The translations under genes were made by a program, and so were the position numbers. Shown one piece after another: positions 34,835 to 42,925 of a DNA stretch of 64,000 nt (position 1 is the first letter of the stretch; every line of letters starts with the position of its first letter). Below the pieces are notes generated by a model. The model searched no databases. It was not told the origin of the DNA and saw nothing but the letters and a program-made list of their open reading frames with translations. Source of the DNA: JAYRZB01 sp041916675 (GTDB lineage: Bacteria; Pseudomonadota; Alphaproteobacteria; Rhizobiales; Devosiaceae); NCBI GenBank assembly GCA_041916675.1, contig JAYRZB010000001.1, forward strand, positions 366,627 to 430,626. Reading direction: 5' to 3'.

Positions 34835-37363
34835 TCAGTTGATCTTTGAGCCTTGATAGGCGCCGGTCACGACGCCTTCCTTGACGTAGCTCCAGCCGTC
34901 GACAGATGCGCCGGCAGGCCCGCCGGACCCGGGGAACAGCCCGGCCGCACTCCCGCCGGTGGTGCCAGGTGCGCCGCCGGTGCCAGCCCTGTCTGCGCGT
35001 AGCGTCACAGTGCCGCTGGCGTTCTCAGCATTGCGCCCGCCGATGCCGCCCGTTGTCCAATCGCCGGGCTGCCCAGCCTCAGAGGTCGCCCCGTTCCCGA
35101 GGTCACCAAGCCCCGCACCGCCGCCGCCGCCGCCGCCGTTGTACTGCGGTCCGATCCAGCCGATATAGTCGGTGCCGCCACCGCCGCCACCGCCGCCGCC
35201 GCCAGCCGCATAACCAGTCATCGCGAGGGTGATCGGATATCGGGAATAGAGCCCCGGCCCACCTGTGCCGCCGGTATAGCCATAGGTATTGTCGCCACCC
35301 GCACGGCCGTCAGCGCCGCGTCCGCCCTTGCCCTGGATACGCCCGCGAATGTCGAGCGTGATCTTGACTGTGTAGAAGGTCAAAGCCCCGCCAGTGCCCG
35401 ACGATGTGGCGTTGGCGTCGAGCGTGACCTGATGAGCAGAATCGACGGTCAGCACCTTAGTGCCGTTCGGGATACCCGTGCCCCGCACGAACATGCCTGG
35501 CTCAATCGGGTGCGCCACCACATCGATGTTGATCGAAGAGATCACCGCGCTGCCGCTGGTGCGATTGCCCGTTGCAGCTTGACTTGGCCAACTACCGACA
35601 TCGAACGCGGGTAGCGAAGTCGAGACCGACCCGATGTTGACACCCGAATTGACAATGCACAGCACCTCATCACCGGCCACAGGCGTCGGGTAGAGGTCAT
35701 CGTGCAGGTCACGCAGGTTCACGTTGAACGTGGTGGAATCGATGGTGATTGGGTGGATAGACAGGTCTTCGTCTGTGGTCACCGTGAAGGCCTGTTCCTC
35801 GGCCTCGATCTCCCAGATGTCATCGTCCGGCCGCAGGCGCGTGATTTGCACCGGCACGCTGGACAGATCGCCCGTCGCCTCTTGCATGGGCAGGCCCTGC
35901 AACCGGCTGCCTTCGCCAAGGGTTGGGGTTTCAGCGCCGCGCCGGAATATCTGAAACGTGAAGTGTCGCGGCGCAGTGCGATACCGTGCCAACTGGATTG
36001 AGTTCACCCGGTTGGCAATGGTCAGCCCGCCGAAAGGAATCCACCGGCTGAAAATCTTCTTGATAGCTGGCTGGCCATAGTCTTCCTCCGCATCAAGATC
36101 GCCAAGGATCGCTGCAGACCGGAAGTTGTCAGGGTCCAGCCCATTAAGCGGATTGAAGATGCCGAAATAGGTCCAAATCTGGCTGATGCGCTTGCCGGGC
36201 TGCTCGCGAACTTTCAGCGTGTCGCGCACCACGTTTGCATCGCTATAGGCCTCGGCATCGGTCGCCACCTGGCGCAGCACCTGCAGGCGGATGGTTTCGG
36301 CGGCATCGTCCCACCAGAGCGCAAGGCCATCCTGCTCGATCAGTTCCGAAAGCAGCGTCCGCACCGAAGTGGGTTCAGGAATAAGCGCCGTGTTGACCCG
36401 GCGATAATAGGCACCGGTTTCGGCCTGCCAGTCCGCGATGTTGATGTAGCCGCTCGGCACCCCGGCATAGGTCACCATCAAATCCTTGATGATGTCCGCA
36501 GGGTCTTCGGCGCTGTAGTGCAGGCACAACTGGCAACGATCACCGGCATCATGCGCCACCGCAACGGTATTGAACCGCGCCCGGGTCAGGGTCAAAGCAT
36601 CGCCCGAACGGGTGAAGGCCACGATTTCCTTGCCGCCGACATTGATGTAGCCGCTCGAAGGGTATTCAGACCCGATGCCGGACGGCGATAGCGAGGCGCT
36701 GGTGGCCGAATTGGTGATGCCCGCCGTCAGGTAGCCTTTCGAGAGCATTGGTGCCTGGGCGCGGTCCCCATCGGCCAGCTTGAGCGCATCCTTGGCCGTG
36801 ATAGTGAACTGCCCATCGAGGCCCGGCCCGTCGAACTGTTCGATCAGGAAATGCCGCGTGTCCATCTCGGCAAGCGTTTGACCCAGCAGGCCCTGAATGA
36901 GCCGCAGGGACCGACCGCGCAGATATGGATGCCGCGCACGGAACTTGCCCCAAAAGGTCCCCAGCTTGAACGGATCATACGGCCGATCCGATAGGTACTT
37001 GTCGAAGCCCGGGCCCGTATCCGAATGTGGGTGGTCAACCATCGTGACTTTGAGCGATGCCCGCTGCCCCAGATCCTCGCCAAGCGAGATCACGGCCGGC
37101 GAATAACTGACCGAGGCAATCGAGGCGATGGCTTCAATGTCATTGACCGGCAGATAGTCGGCAGGCTGGGCAAAGCGCAGCGTGACGATGGATTCCGCGA
37201 AGTTTGCCCGGTCCTGACAGGTGCCCAGCCCGTTAAAGCACTTGATGGTCCCGGTCGGGTTCGGCCCGGTCAGGGTCGCCTCGCAAGGGCTGGCGCCATA
37301 GGTCAACGTGCAATAGGGCACGTCGATCTCGACATAGGTCAAAGCATAGTTCGGCTCCGTCAC
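34835..37363 (-). CDS. Tail hub/adhesin protein with glycine-rich C-terminus
   Basis: An 842-residue tail protein whose first 500 residues match the hub-type proteins that follow the tape measure in rhizobial siphophages (Cys-containing N-terminus, DVPYCTLTYGASPCEA, then DARHP-type barrel segments). The last 180 residues are very glycine-rich, with blocks such as AAGGGGGGGGGGTDY and YNGGGGGGGAGLG, expected to form polyglycine-II helices as in phage adhesin tips. The start is a GTG overlapping the previous stop (GTGA). Confidence 0.8.
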   Translation of the reverse strand: MTEPNYALTYVEIDVPYCTLTYGASPCEATLTGPNPTGTIKCFNGLGTCQDRANFAESIVTLRFAQPADYLPVNDIEAIASIASVSYSPAVISLGEDLGQRASLKVTMVDHPHSDTGPGFDKYLSDRPYDPFKLGTFWGKFRARHPYLRGRSLRLIQGLLGQTLAEMDTRHFLIEQFDGPGLDGQFTITAKDALKLADGDRAQAPMLSKGYLTAGITNSATSASLSPSGIGSEYPSSGYINVGGKEIVAFTRSGDALTLTRARFNTVAVAHDAGDRCQLCLHYSAEDPADIIKDLMVTYAGVPSGYINIADWQAETGAYYRRVNTALIPEPTSVRTLLSELIEQDGLALWWDDAAETIRLQVLRQVATDAEAYSDANVVRDTLKVREQPGKRISQIWTYFGIFNPLNGLDPDNFRSAAILGDLDAEEDYGQPAIKKIFSRWIPFGGLTIANRVNSIQLARYRTAPRHFTFQIFRRGAETPTLGEGSRLQGLPMQEATGDLSSVPVQITRLRPDDDIWEIEAEEQAFTVTTDEDLSIHPITIDSTTFNVNLRDLHDDLYPTPVAGDEVLCIVNSGVNIGSVSTSLPAFDVGSWPSQAATGNRTSGSAVISSINIDVVAHPIEPGMFVRGTGIPNGTKVLTVDSAHQVTLDANATSSGTGGALTFYTVKITLDIRGRIQGKGGRGADGRAGGDNTYGYTGGTGGPGLYSRYPITLAMTGYAAGGGGGGGGGGTDYIGWIGPQYNGGGGGGGAGLGDLGNGATSEAGQPGDWTTGGIGGRNAENASGTVTLRADRAGTGGAPGTTGGSAAGLFPGSGGPAGASVDGWSYVKEGVVTGAYQGSKIN

Positions 37364-38190
37364 AGCAGCAGCCCTTCCATTTGAAGGGTGATGTCATAGT
37401 ACTCGTTCAGGTCTGCCGGATTGGCGCGCGGGTCATTTGTCAACCACACATAGCCAACCTCTTTGGGATAGCGCAGCGGGCTCCAGGCCCAGAAAAACGG
37501 CTGGGTAACGGATGCATCAAGGAACGGGTCCAGCGAACTTCGGAACCATTCGGGCGTGAACTTGGAGAACGAAACCGAGCTCGTCCGCACCCCGCCGGAG
37601 ACAACCCGGCCAAGGTATTCGCCCGACTGGCTGCGCGGGCTGTTGACGTTCCTTTGCCGCGCATAGGGCATGGGTGTATGGCCCGGCTGCACGCCGCGCT
37701 CGAACACCAGCAGCTTGCCGACATAGAACACCGCCGCCTGCGGCTCCACCGCCTCGGGCTCAAGCTTGAGGCGGATGCCGATCAGGTTCACCGGATCGAA
37801 CCGGAACAGTGCCGGGCCATCGCCGTCGAGCAACTGCTGTGCGACAAGGTCATCCCAGTCGGAAGGGGTTGCCGGGTTGCCGCCGGGCGGCAGGCCTTGC
37901 ACGGTCACTGCAACAGCCCCGCTGCCGAGGTTGTGTCGGGCGAGGCCGACATAGTCGACCTCGTTGCCCTCGACAAACAGCACGGTCACATACTGGTCTG
38001 CCGTGCTGCCGGATTTCCAGAGCAGGTTGGTGGCCGGGTTACAGAGGTTCGACGCCGGAAAATCGGTATCGGCCTGGGTGGCCGTCAGGGTCGCTACAGT
38101 CGCAAGGTTTTCATATCCTGCCACCGGATAGTCAGCATTGTAGGCCGAGGCCTGCGACAGCACAAAGGCATTGGCGCGGATAACGCTCAT
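37360..38190 (-). CDS. Tail protein (distal tail type)
   Basis: A 276-residue protein immediately after the tape measure gene in transcription order and coupled to the hub gene. It has a beta-sandwich look with WKSGSTADQYVTVLF, GLARHNLGSGAV and a C-terminal FWAWSPLRYPKEVGYVW part. Position and size fit the distal tail protein that closes the tail tube. The family name is not certain. Confidence 0.72.
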   Translation of the reverse strand: MSVIRANAFVLSQASAYNADYPVAGYENLATVATLTATQADTDFPASNLCNPATNLLWKSGSTADQYVTVLFVEGNEVDYVGLARHNLGSGAVAVTVQGLPPGGNPATPSDWDDLVAQQLLDGDGPALFRFDPVNLIGIRLKLEPEAVEPQAAVFYVGKLLVFERGVQPGHTPMPYARQRNVNSPRSQSGEYLGRVVSGGVRTSSVSFSKFTPEWFRSSLDPFLDASVTQPFFWAWSPLRYPKEVGYVWLTNDPRANPADLNEYYDITLQMEGLLL

Positions 38191-38202
38191 GGGTGCACCA
38201 AC

Positions 38203-39954
38203 TTACCGGTTGACGTTGAGACGCAGGCCGTCGCCCATGGCGTCGGACATTTCGCGGAACAGGCCTTCGATCTCATCGCGGCTGTAGCGGCCGCCGCCCT
38301 TGAGGGTGAGATTGATCGTCGGGCCAGTCGGAGTTGACGCGGTTGGGGTTGGTACAGATGGTGTGCCAGACCCGCCTGACATGCTTGTTGATGTCGGGCC
38401 AACTGCTGCGACCGCGGCAACGTTTGCTGCGGCGGTGATCGCAGCCACCGCCGCAAAAGCCGCCCCGCCCCAAGGGCCATAGACACTACCGGCCGCGAAG
38501 GCGCTGGCCACAGCTTCGGCACCCTTCAGCACCGCTGTCGCGATTGCGAGCGTTCGGTTGTCTTGAAACGCCTGGCTGAGGCCTGAAGAAAGGCTACCGA
38601 GAGAGCCCAAAGTTGAAGCAGCAGCGTTGGCCACAGCGATTGAAGCCGCTCGGCCATAGAGTTCCCACTGCTTCCCGCTTTCGCCAAGCAAATCACCCAA
38701 GTTCAGCAGTTCTTGCTGCATTATTTCGATCGGGTTGCGCGTGGCGTCCAACACGGACTGGACTGCCGCAAGCTGTTCGTTCAGAGCCTTCTGGGAATCG
38801 GCAGCAGCAAGGTTGGCGTCCCGGAGTGCTCCTAAATCGATCACGCGCTTGTTCGTGTCATCCGGCGCATCATCGCCCGCCGCGCCGAGGGTCCGATCCT
38901 TGATCTTCCCCCAGCCGCCCTGCGTTTGGTTGTCCCAGAAATCATAGTCAATCTGGTTCAACTCATCGCGATACTCTTCGACCTTCGTGGTCAGGTCGGT
39001 CCATCCCTGCTGGGCAGCGATTGAGGCCATCTGCCAATTGCCGCCAAGGGCAAACGTCATGGCCTGGCCAACGGTTGAAAGCGCAGATCCGAGAACTTCA
39101 ATCGTGGCAATCGTCGTGGCGACTGCGATCCGCACATTGTGGAAGGCCCAGATCAGACCATTGGCGGCAGCTTCGAGCACGCCGCTATCAAGCGCAGCAT
39201 CAACAAACCATGTAGACAGGTCGGCCAACGCTGGAATGAGGTAGTTGGCAACCCGGTTGATCACGCCCTGAAACATCGAATTCAGGCGGGTCATATTGTC
39301 GTTAAAAGTCTCCGCCCCCTTGGCGGCACGCCCAGAAACCGTGAGCCCATAGCGGTCTGCCTCGGCAGCGGCCTCGCGGAGGCCGTCGCGCCCGGCATTG
39401 AGCAGGGGGATCATTTCAGCGCCGGCGCGCCCGAAGATGGCAATCGCCAGCGCGGTTTTTGTGCTGCCGTCCTCGAGGCTGGCAAACTGCTCTGCCAGGT
39501 CAGCAAAGACCTCATCGGCAGATCGAAGCTGACCGACAGCGTCGGTGGCCTTCACCCCAAGGGCTGCAAAAGCCATCGCTGCCGGGCCATTCGATCCGGC
39601 GGCAACTTCCGCGATGCCTTTTGACAGGCGCTGCAACCCGCCGGTCAGTTGCTGAAAGCTGACATCGGATAGATCGGCTGCATACTTGAGCTGCGAAAGC
39701 GCTTCGACTGCCACGCCGGTCCGCTGCGCAGCTTTGCCCATTTCGTCAAACTGGTTGATCGCATCGCCAAGGGCGCGCACCAGCGCCACCGATGCAACAC
39801 CCGCCGCCGCAGCGACCGCAGCAAATCCAGCCAGGGCTACATTCTGCCACCGGCCAAGCCCCGTGGTGGCGCGTGCCAGCCCCTGTTCAAACTGTGCACT
39901 ATCAATGCCAAGCTCGACGCGGAGCGCGCCGATCACTGAATTGCCAGCGGCCAT
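38203..39954 (-). CDS. Tail length tape measure protein
   Basis: A 583-residue, Ala-rich, mostly helical protein with an N-terminal segment typical of tape measures (IDSAQFEQGLARATTGLGRW) and an early hydrophobic region. The middle is a long helix, and a second hydrophobic region (FAAVAAITAAANVAAVAAVG) lies near residue 520. By the usual 1.5 angstrom per residue, a tail of roughly 85-90 nm is expected. In most siphophages it directly follows the tail chaperones; here a 3-kb insertion separates them. Confidence 0.88.
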   Translation of the reverse strand: MAAGNSVIGALRVELGIDSAQFEQGLARATTGLGRWQNVALAGFAAVAAAAGVASVALVRALGDAINQFDEMGKAAQRTGVAVEALSQLKYAADLSDVSFQQLTGGLQRLSKGIAEVAAGSNGPAAMAFAALGVKATDAVGQLRSADEVFADLAEQFASLEDGSTKTALAIAIFGRAGAEMIPLLNAGRDGLREAAAEADRYGLTVSGRAAKGAETFNDNMTRLNSMFQGVINRVANYLIPALADLSTWFVDAALDSGVLEAAANGLIWAFHNVRIAVATTIATIEVLGSALSTVGQAMTFALGGNWQMASIAAQQGWTDLTTKVEEYRDELNQIDYDFWDNQTQGGWGKIKDRTLGAAGDDAPDDTNKRVIDLGALRDANLAAADSQKALNEQLAAVQSVLDATRNPIEIMQQELLNLGDLLGESGKQWELYGRAASIAVANAAASTLGSLGSLSSGLSQAFQDNRTLAIATAVLKGAEAVASAFAAGSVYGPWGGAAFAAVAAITAAANVAAVAAVGPTSTSMSGGSGTPSVPTPTASTPTGPTINLTLKGGGRYSRDEIEGLFREMSDAMGDGLRLNVNR

Positions 39955-39955
39955 G

Positions 39956-40004
39956 TTTACCTCAGGGCGATTTGCGCTATGCTCCCACCCGATATTTTGG
40001 GAGG
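39956..40004 (+). promoter_or_regulatory. Candidate promoter and ribosome-site hairpin of the 40011 gene
   Basis: TTTACC (39956-39961) and TATGCT (39978-39983) are spaced by 16 bp as -35 and -10 boxes. The short leader then folds as CTCCCA/TGGGAG (39982-40003), which buries the GGGAGG ribosome-binding site. The fold may limit translation. The promoter call is a visual one. Confidence 0.45.
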
Positions 40005-40010
40005 TTGCAC

Positions 40011-40430
40011 ATGCTCAGGTTTCTGGTGATTTTGACGGTTATCTTGGGTGGCGTTTTCGCGATGGCCGCCGCCAACCCTGGTCTTATTCAGTCGGGCGAC
40101 ACGCCCCGCCCGCAGTTGTCACTAGTGGCGCAGGCGGCACCAATTGATAAGTCTGCGGAAATGCAGGATGACCGCAAATCTCTGATCGAAAAGCTAATCC
40201 GAGAGGGTGTATTTCAGAAGGTAGAAATGCCCGGAAATCTGCCGAGAGTTTGGGTAAGGTCTCAATTTTACGATCTGGATTTCGACCTCAAGCAACAGTT
40301 CATCAGCGTTGTTTTCGCATACTACTTCGACGGGGCGAGGCCCTCAGATAGCGTGCGAATTTTTGACGCCAAGACGAACAAGGAAATCGGGACTTTTTCA
40401 GAGGTTTCTGGCGGGCTCGTTATTTTCTGA
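40011..40430 (+). CDS. Exported or membrane-anchored cargo protein
   Basis: A 139-residue protein of unknown function with a clear N-terminal signal (MLRFLVILTVILGGVFAMAAA). The rest is soluble, mixed alpha/beta (KLIREGVFQKVEMPGNLPRVWVRSQFYDLDFDLK). It has its own GGGAGG site, a candidate promoter, and a hairpin after the stop. It is read against the tail operon and is less GC-rich than its neighbours. These are the signs of a lysogenic-conversion gene acting in the periplasm. Confidence 0.75.
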   Translation: MLRFLVILTVILGGVFAMAAANPGLIQSGDTPRPQLSLVAQAAPIDKSAEMQDDRKSLIEKLIREGVFQKVEMPGNLPRVWVRSQFYDLDFDLKQQFISVVFAYYFDGARPSDSVRIFDAKTNKEIGTFSEVSGGLVIF

Positions 40431-40436
40431 GAATTC

Positions 40437-40458
40437 GGCTCGGGCGCCTGCCCGAGCC
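40437..40458. terminator. Hairpin between convergent cargo genes
   Basis: A perfect nine-base stem (GGCTCGGGC/GCCCGAGCC) lies 6 bp past the stop of the 40011 gene and 10 bp past the stop of the minus-strand gene. It lacks a T-run on either strand, so it may be a weak bidirectional terminator or a stabilising 3' structure. Confidence 0.45.
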
Positions 40459-40468
40459 GCTGCTACAA

Positions 40469-40747
40469 TCAAACAGGCTTGAGCACTGCCCCGACAGTAA
40501 AGAGATATTCGGTAACTGCCTGCTTGAATGCATGGTCTTCGGAAGCGTATTTTGCCGCCGCACTATGTGCCGCCGCTATCGCCTCAGGAGTTGGCAGGCT
40601 GGAAAACTCGAATGCCAGGGCATCCGGCAGCACCGCTGTTTCCGATAGGTGCAGATAGACGATGATCCCGCCATCTTCCATGGTGCCGAAAAGCCGCTCC
40701 ATTTCAGTATCGGCGCGGTGTTCGGCAATCGAGACAACGTCCGACAT
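40469..40747 (-). CDS. Small phage protein coupled to the KilA-N gene
   Basis: A 92-residue acidic protein starting MSDVVSIAEHRADTEM. Its ATG overlaps the stop of the KilA-N gene (TGATG), so both are made together. A longer frame from 40837 would run inside the KilA-N gene and is not needed. Helix-rich; no family recognised. Confidence 0.7.
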   Translation of the reverse strand: MSDVVSIAEHRADTEMERLFGTMEDGGIIVYLHLSETAVLPDALAFEFSSLPTPEAIAAAHSAAAKYASEDHAFKQAVTEYLFTVGAVLKPV

Positions 40748-41526
40748 CACACCGCCCCGACAAGGCGCAATTTCCCCTGCCCCTGCCGCTCGGATGCGTA
40801 CTGGCGAGAACGCTGCAAGAGCCCGTTGCGCAGGCATATCTCGGCTTTGTCCGGGTCAAACAGGCGAATGGCCGTCGCTCCCCGATCAAAGCGGCCTTCG
40901 TTCTCGATACTGCAGCCCATTTCGGCCAGCCGGTTCCCGAACCACGCCGCCGAACCCTTGATCGAAGGGGGCAGATGGTGAGCATCCCAAATTTGCTTGG
41001 CTGTTTTGCCGTGCCGCAGCATGAAGTTTTTCTCTGCCAGGCGCGCCGCGACCAGCGGCTCGACCAGATTGGCGATGATACCAGGGATTGCCTTCTCGAG
41101 CTCGGTCACCTTGTGGGCAACCATGCGCATGATGCCGAATGAGCGCTCAATCTGTTCAAGCGCATCGGCAGGCACACCTCCGTGGTAAACCTGCTCCATC
41201 CGGTCGCGCACTACCTGGTTGCACCACATATGGAACTCTGGAGAAAGATACTTCGCGTAGGCTAATCCAATCTGCCAATGTGCCCACGATCCACCGTTCT
41301 TTCCCTTCTTGGTGAGAATGCCGGGATTTCCGGCATTAAAAGAAGCCTCGACCGCGCCGATGAACTCCCTCGAACTGGCGAGGCTCGTCCAGTCATTGGG
41401 GGCCCTTCCGGACTGAGAGCCAGCAGCCTTCCACATATCGGTGAGGGAAAGCATGTCGCCACGGTCACGAATTGGCGCTCCGTTGTAGACAAGCGGCGCT
41501 TTGGTGATATTAGAATGAGCTGTCAA
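40747..41526 (-). CDS. KilA-N domain protein (possible antirepressor)
   Basis: A 259-residue protein with a KilA-N-type DNA-binding domain at the N-terminus (about 10-110; SLTDMWKAAG, APNDWTSLASSREFI, GSWAHWQIGLAYAKYLSPEFHMWCNQVV). A C-terminal domain follows that looks like those of phage antirepressors or regulators (ELEKAIPGIIANLVEP; KTAKQIWDAHHLP). It lies in the cargo island between tape measure and tail chaperone. It could affect the repressor or late transcription. Confidence 0.82.
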   Translation of the reverse strand: MTAHSNITKAPLVYNGAPIRDRGDMLSLTDMWKAAGSQSGRAPNDWTSLASSREFIGAVEASFNAGNPGILTKKGKNGGSWAHWQIGLAYAKYLSPEFHMWCNQVVRDRMEQVYHGGVPADALEQIERSFGIMRMVAHKVTELEKAIPGIIANLVEPLVAARLAEKNFMLRHGKTAKQIWDAHHLPPSIKGSAAWFGNRLAEMGCSIENEGRFDRGATAIRLFDPDKAEICLRNGLLQRSRQYASERQGQGKLRLVGAV

Positions 41527-41590
41527 TTTGGGCTCCTTTGAAGCCTGAGTTGAAACTAGCCCATCAGGGAGATGGGCCGGGACGCTGGCT

Positions 41591-41626
41591 GGCGGGGCTC
41601 TCCGACCAAAGAGATTTTGCCCCGCC
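41591..41626 (-). other. Hairpin in the long leader of the KilA-N gene
   Basis: The 274 bp before the KilA-N gene hold no gene. On the minus strand they contain an outer 7-bp stem (GGCGGGG/CCCCGCC) with an inner CTCT/AGAG stem, followed nearer the gene by a second hairpin (GCCCATC/GATGGGC). The outer-plus-inner form resembles the elements at 42,168 and 45,267. A TTGACC box at about 41,703 may be the -35. Confidence 0.4.
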
Positions 41627-41800
41627 GCCAGACTGAGCGCTCAAGAGAGCCGCCCAATTCCTTCGAAAATATCAGCACTTGGCCGCAAACTGTTGGTCAA
41701 TTCATCACTCTGCACAAGAAAAGGTGCCGGTTGTGATCGCGTTCTGTTCTGCTTTTGTTTCGCCAACTTCCCGTTCAGGCTTGCCAATCACTTCTAGCCT

Positions 41801-42136
41801 TCAAAGTATTTCGGTGGGCCGATCGATCAGGAACTCGCGCCCAAGACGGCGAGACACTTCCGGGTCAGGGACCCTGAAGAAAATCTGTCGCGAACCTTGG
41901 AAGCCGCCTTGGCCACCGCTCAAACTTGCGCCCCATCGATGAGCCGCAGGCAACAACATTTCATCCATGGCCTTGGCAAACTCGGCCATGTGAAAGTCTG
42001 CACGCTCCATGGGTGTCATCGGCACCTGACCGGCAACGGCAGGTTCGATCAGAGCCAAAGCAGCGGGCGGAATAAAGAGTGAGGACAAAGCCCCTACAAG
42101 CGCAGATCGCCGTGTGATAATGGCAGAGTCAGCCAT
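41801..42136 (-). CDS. Exported cargo protein with twin-arginine-type signal
   Basis: A 111-residue protein. The ATG at 42136 follows GGAGG and opens a signal with ITRRSALVGALSSLFIPPAALALIEPAVAG, which has the arginine pair and weakly hydrophobic core of Tat signals. The mature part is about 75 residues (MERADFHMAEFAKAMDEM and a C-terminal FRVPDPEVSRRLGREFLIDRP). No family is recognised. It has its own promoter and hairpin leader and is divergent from the ribbon-helix-helix gene. Confidence 0.72.
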   Translation of the reverse strand: MADSAIITRRSALVGALSSLFIPPAALALIEPAVAGQVPMTPMERADFHMAEFAKAMDEMLLPAAHRWGASLSGGQGGFQGSRQIFFRVPDPEVSRRLGREFLIDRPTEIL

Positions 42137-42162
42137 TCGATCCTCCACAGAAGGTTCGTTTC

Positions 42163-42201
42163 GGTTAGGGCCGATTGGGGATTGCACTCCCCTTTCGGCC
42201 C
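42163..42201 (-). other. Hairpin leader element A (upstream of exported protein)
   Basis: Between the promoter and the ATG of the exported protein: outer stem GGGCCGA/TCGGCCC, inner stem GGGG/CCCC. Its plus-strand sequence begins GGTTAGGGCCGA, and CTCCACA, which is part of the ribosome site complement, lies 20 bp before that. The same outer stem and flanks recur at 45,262-45,301. Confidence 0.6.
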
Positions 42202-42211
42202 GACGAATAGT

Positions 42212-42241
42212 GTGATAACACAGTTGTTATGAGGCAGTCAA
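42212..42241 (-). promoter_or_regulatory. Promoter of the exported protein, overlapped by repeat operators
   Basis: On the minus strand TTGACT (42241-42236) and TATCAC (42217-42212) are 18 bp apart, a good sigma-70-type promoter. Two 10-bp repeats, GATAACACAG (42214-42223) and GTTAACACAG (42249-42258), cover the -10 and lie just upstream of the -35. They are likely sites for the divergent ribbon-helix-helix protein. Confidence 0.6.
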
Positions 42242-42462
42242 TAACCTTGTTAACACAGAAACGCCGAGGCCCTGCGCCCACTGGAAAAGGCACCTTGGTT
42301 GGGGTGCGATTGCAGCCCGACCTGCTCGAAGCCCTTGACCGGTTCATTGCCGAGGCCACGCCCGGCGCGTCTCGACCAGAGGCGCTGCGGATCGCATTCA
42401 GGGACTGGCTCATGGCCCACGGTTACCTCGAACTCCCGCCAGACCGCGAAGACGCCAACTAG
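42229..42462 (+). CDS. Ribbon-helix-helix transcriptional regulator
   Basis: A 77-residue protein with a ribbon-helix-helix fold: GTLVGVRLQPDLLEALDRFIAEA (strand and first helix), then SRPEALRIAFRDWLMAHG (second helix). The N-terminal 15 residues are basic. The start ATG at 42229 has no clear ribosome-binding site, so a TTG at 42247 or a leaderless message is possible. It is divergent from the exported-protein gene and probably binds the repeats between them. Confidence 0.75.
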   Translation: MRQSITLLTQKRRGPAPTGKGTLVGVRLQPDLLEALDRFIAEATPGASRPEALRIAFRDWLMAHGYLELPPDREDAN

Positions 42463-42511
42463 ACTCCCATCCAAAACCCGCCCTATTGTTCCCCCATTTC
42501 AGCATGGGGGG
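42460..42511 (+). promoter_or_regulatory. Candidate promoter and ribosome-site hairpin of the HIRAN gene
   Basis: TAGACT (42460-42465) and TATTGT (42484-42489) are 18 bp apart. The leader forms CCCCCAT, a six-base loop and ATGGGGG (42491-42510), a perfect 7-bp stem that contains the G-rich ribosome site six bases before the ATG. The arrangement matches that before the 40011 gene. Confidence 0.5.
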
Positions 42512-42516
42512 ATTTT

Positions 42517-42921
42517 ATGGGCTGGTTATCGTCTTTTTTCGGAAGCAAGCCGACCAAGATTGTGAAGCTCGAAGGCGACGGCGATTTCGAGTGCGAGGTT
42601 GTTGGCGAGAGCCGTTACCAGGAAGCGCTTTCGATGATCACCGGGGGCAAGACAAAAGACGGCCACGAATTTGAGTGCGAGGCCAAACTGATCCGTGAGC
42701 CGGACAATCGCTTTGATCGCAATGCTGTTTTCGTGACCATCAATGATTTGAAGGTCGGTTACCTCAGTCGCGACCATGCCTTGGCAATGGCGGCTATTTT
42801 TAAGCAGCACGGGCTGGCCGAAGCCAGGGCAGATGCCGTGATCGTCGGCGGTTGGAAGCGCAATGGTCGAACAAAGGATGAAGGGCACTTTGGCGTCCGG
42901 CTGGATATCCCTATCCACTGA
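42517..42921 (+). CDS. HIRAN-domain protein
   Basis: A 134-residue protein with a HIRAN domain (KLEGDGDFECEVVGESRYQEAL, then AKLIREPDNRFDRNAVFVTINDLKVGYLSRDHA), a fold known to recognise DNA ends or damaged DNA in helicase proteins. It stands alone here, preceded by a short hydrophobic start (MGWLSSFFG). In a phage cargo setting it could sense DNA damage, modified DNA or invading DNA, but this is only an inference. Confidence 0.85.
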   Translation: MGWLSSFFGSKPTKIVKLEGDGDFECEVVGESRYQEALSMITGGKTKDGHEFECEAKLIREPDNRFDRNAVFVTINDLKVGYLSRDHALAMAAIFKQHGLAEARADAVIVGGWKRNGRTKDEGHFGVRLDIPIH

Positions 42922-42925
42922 CACA

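Noticed and set aside
35100..35220. GCC/GGC-rich tract as low-complexity assembly error
   Set aside because: The reading frame is kept through all glycine blocks and the tail gene is full-length, so it is a real glycine-rich domain.
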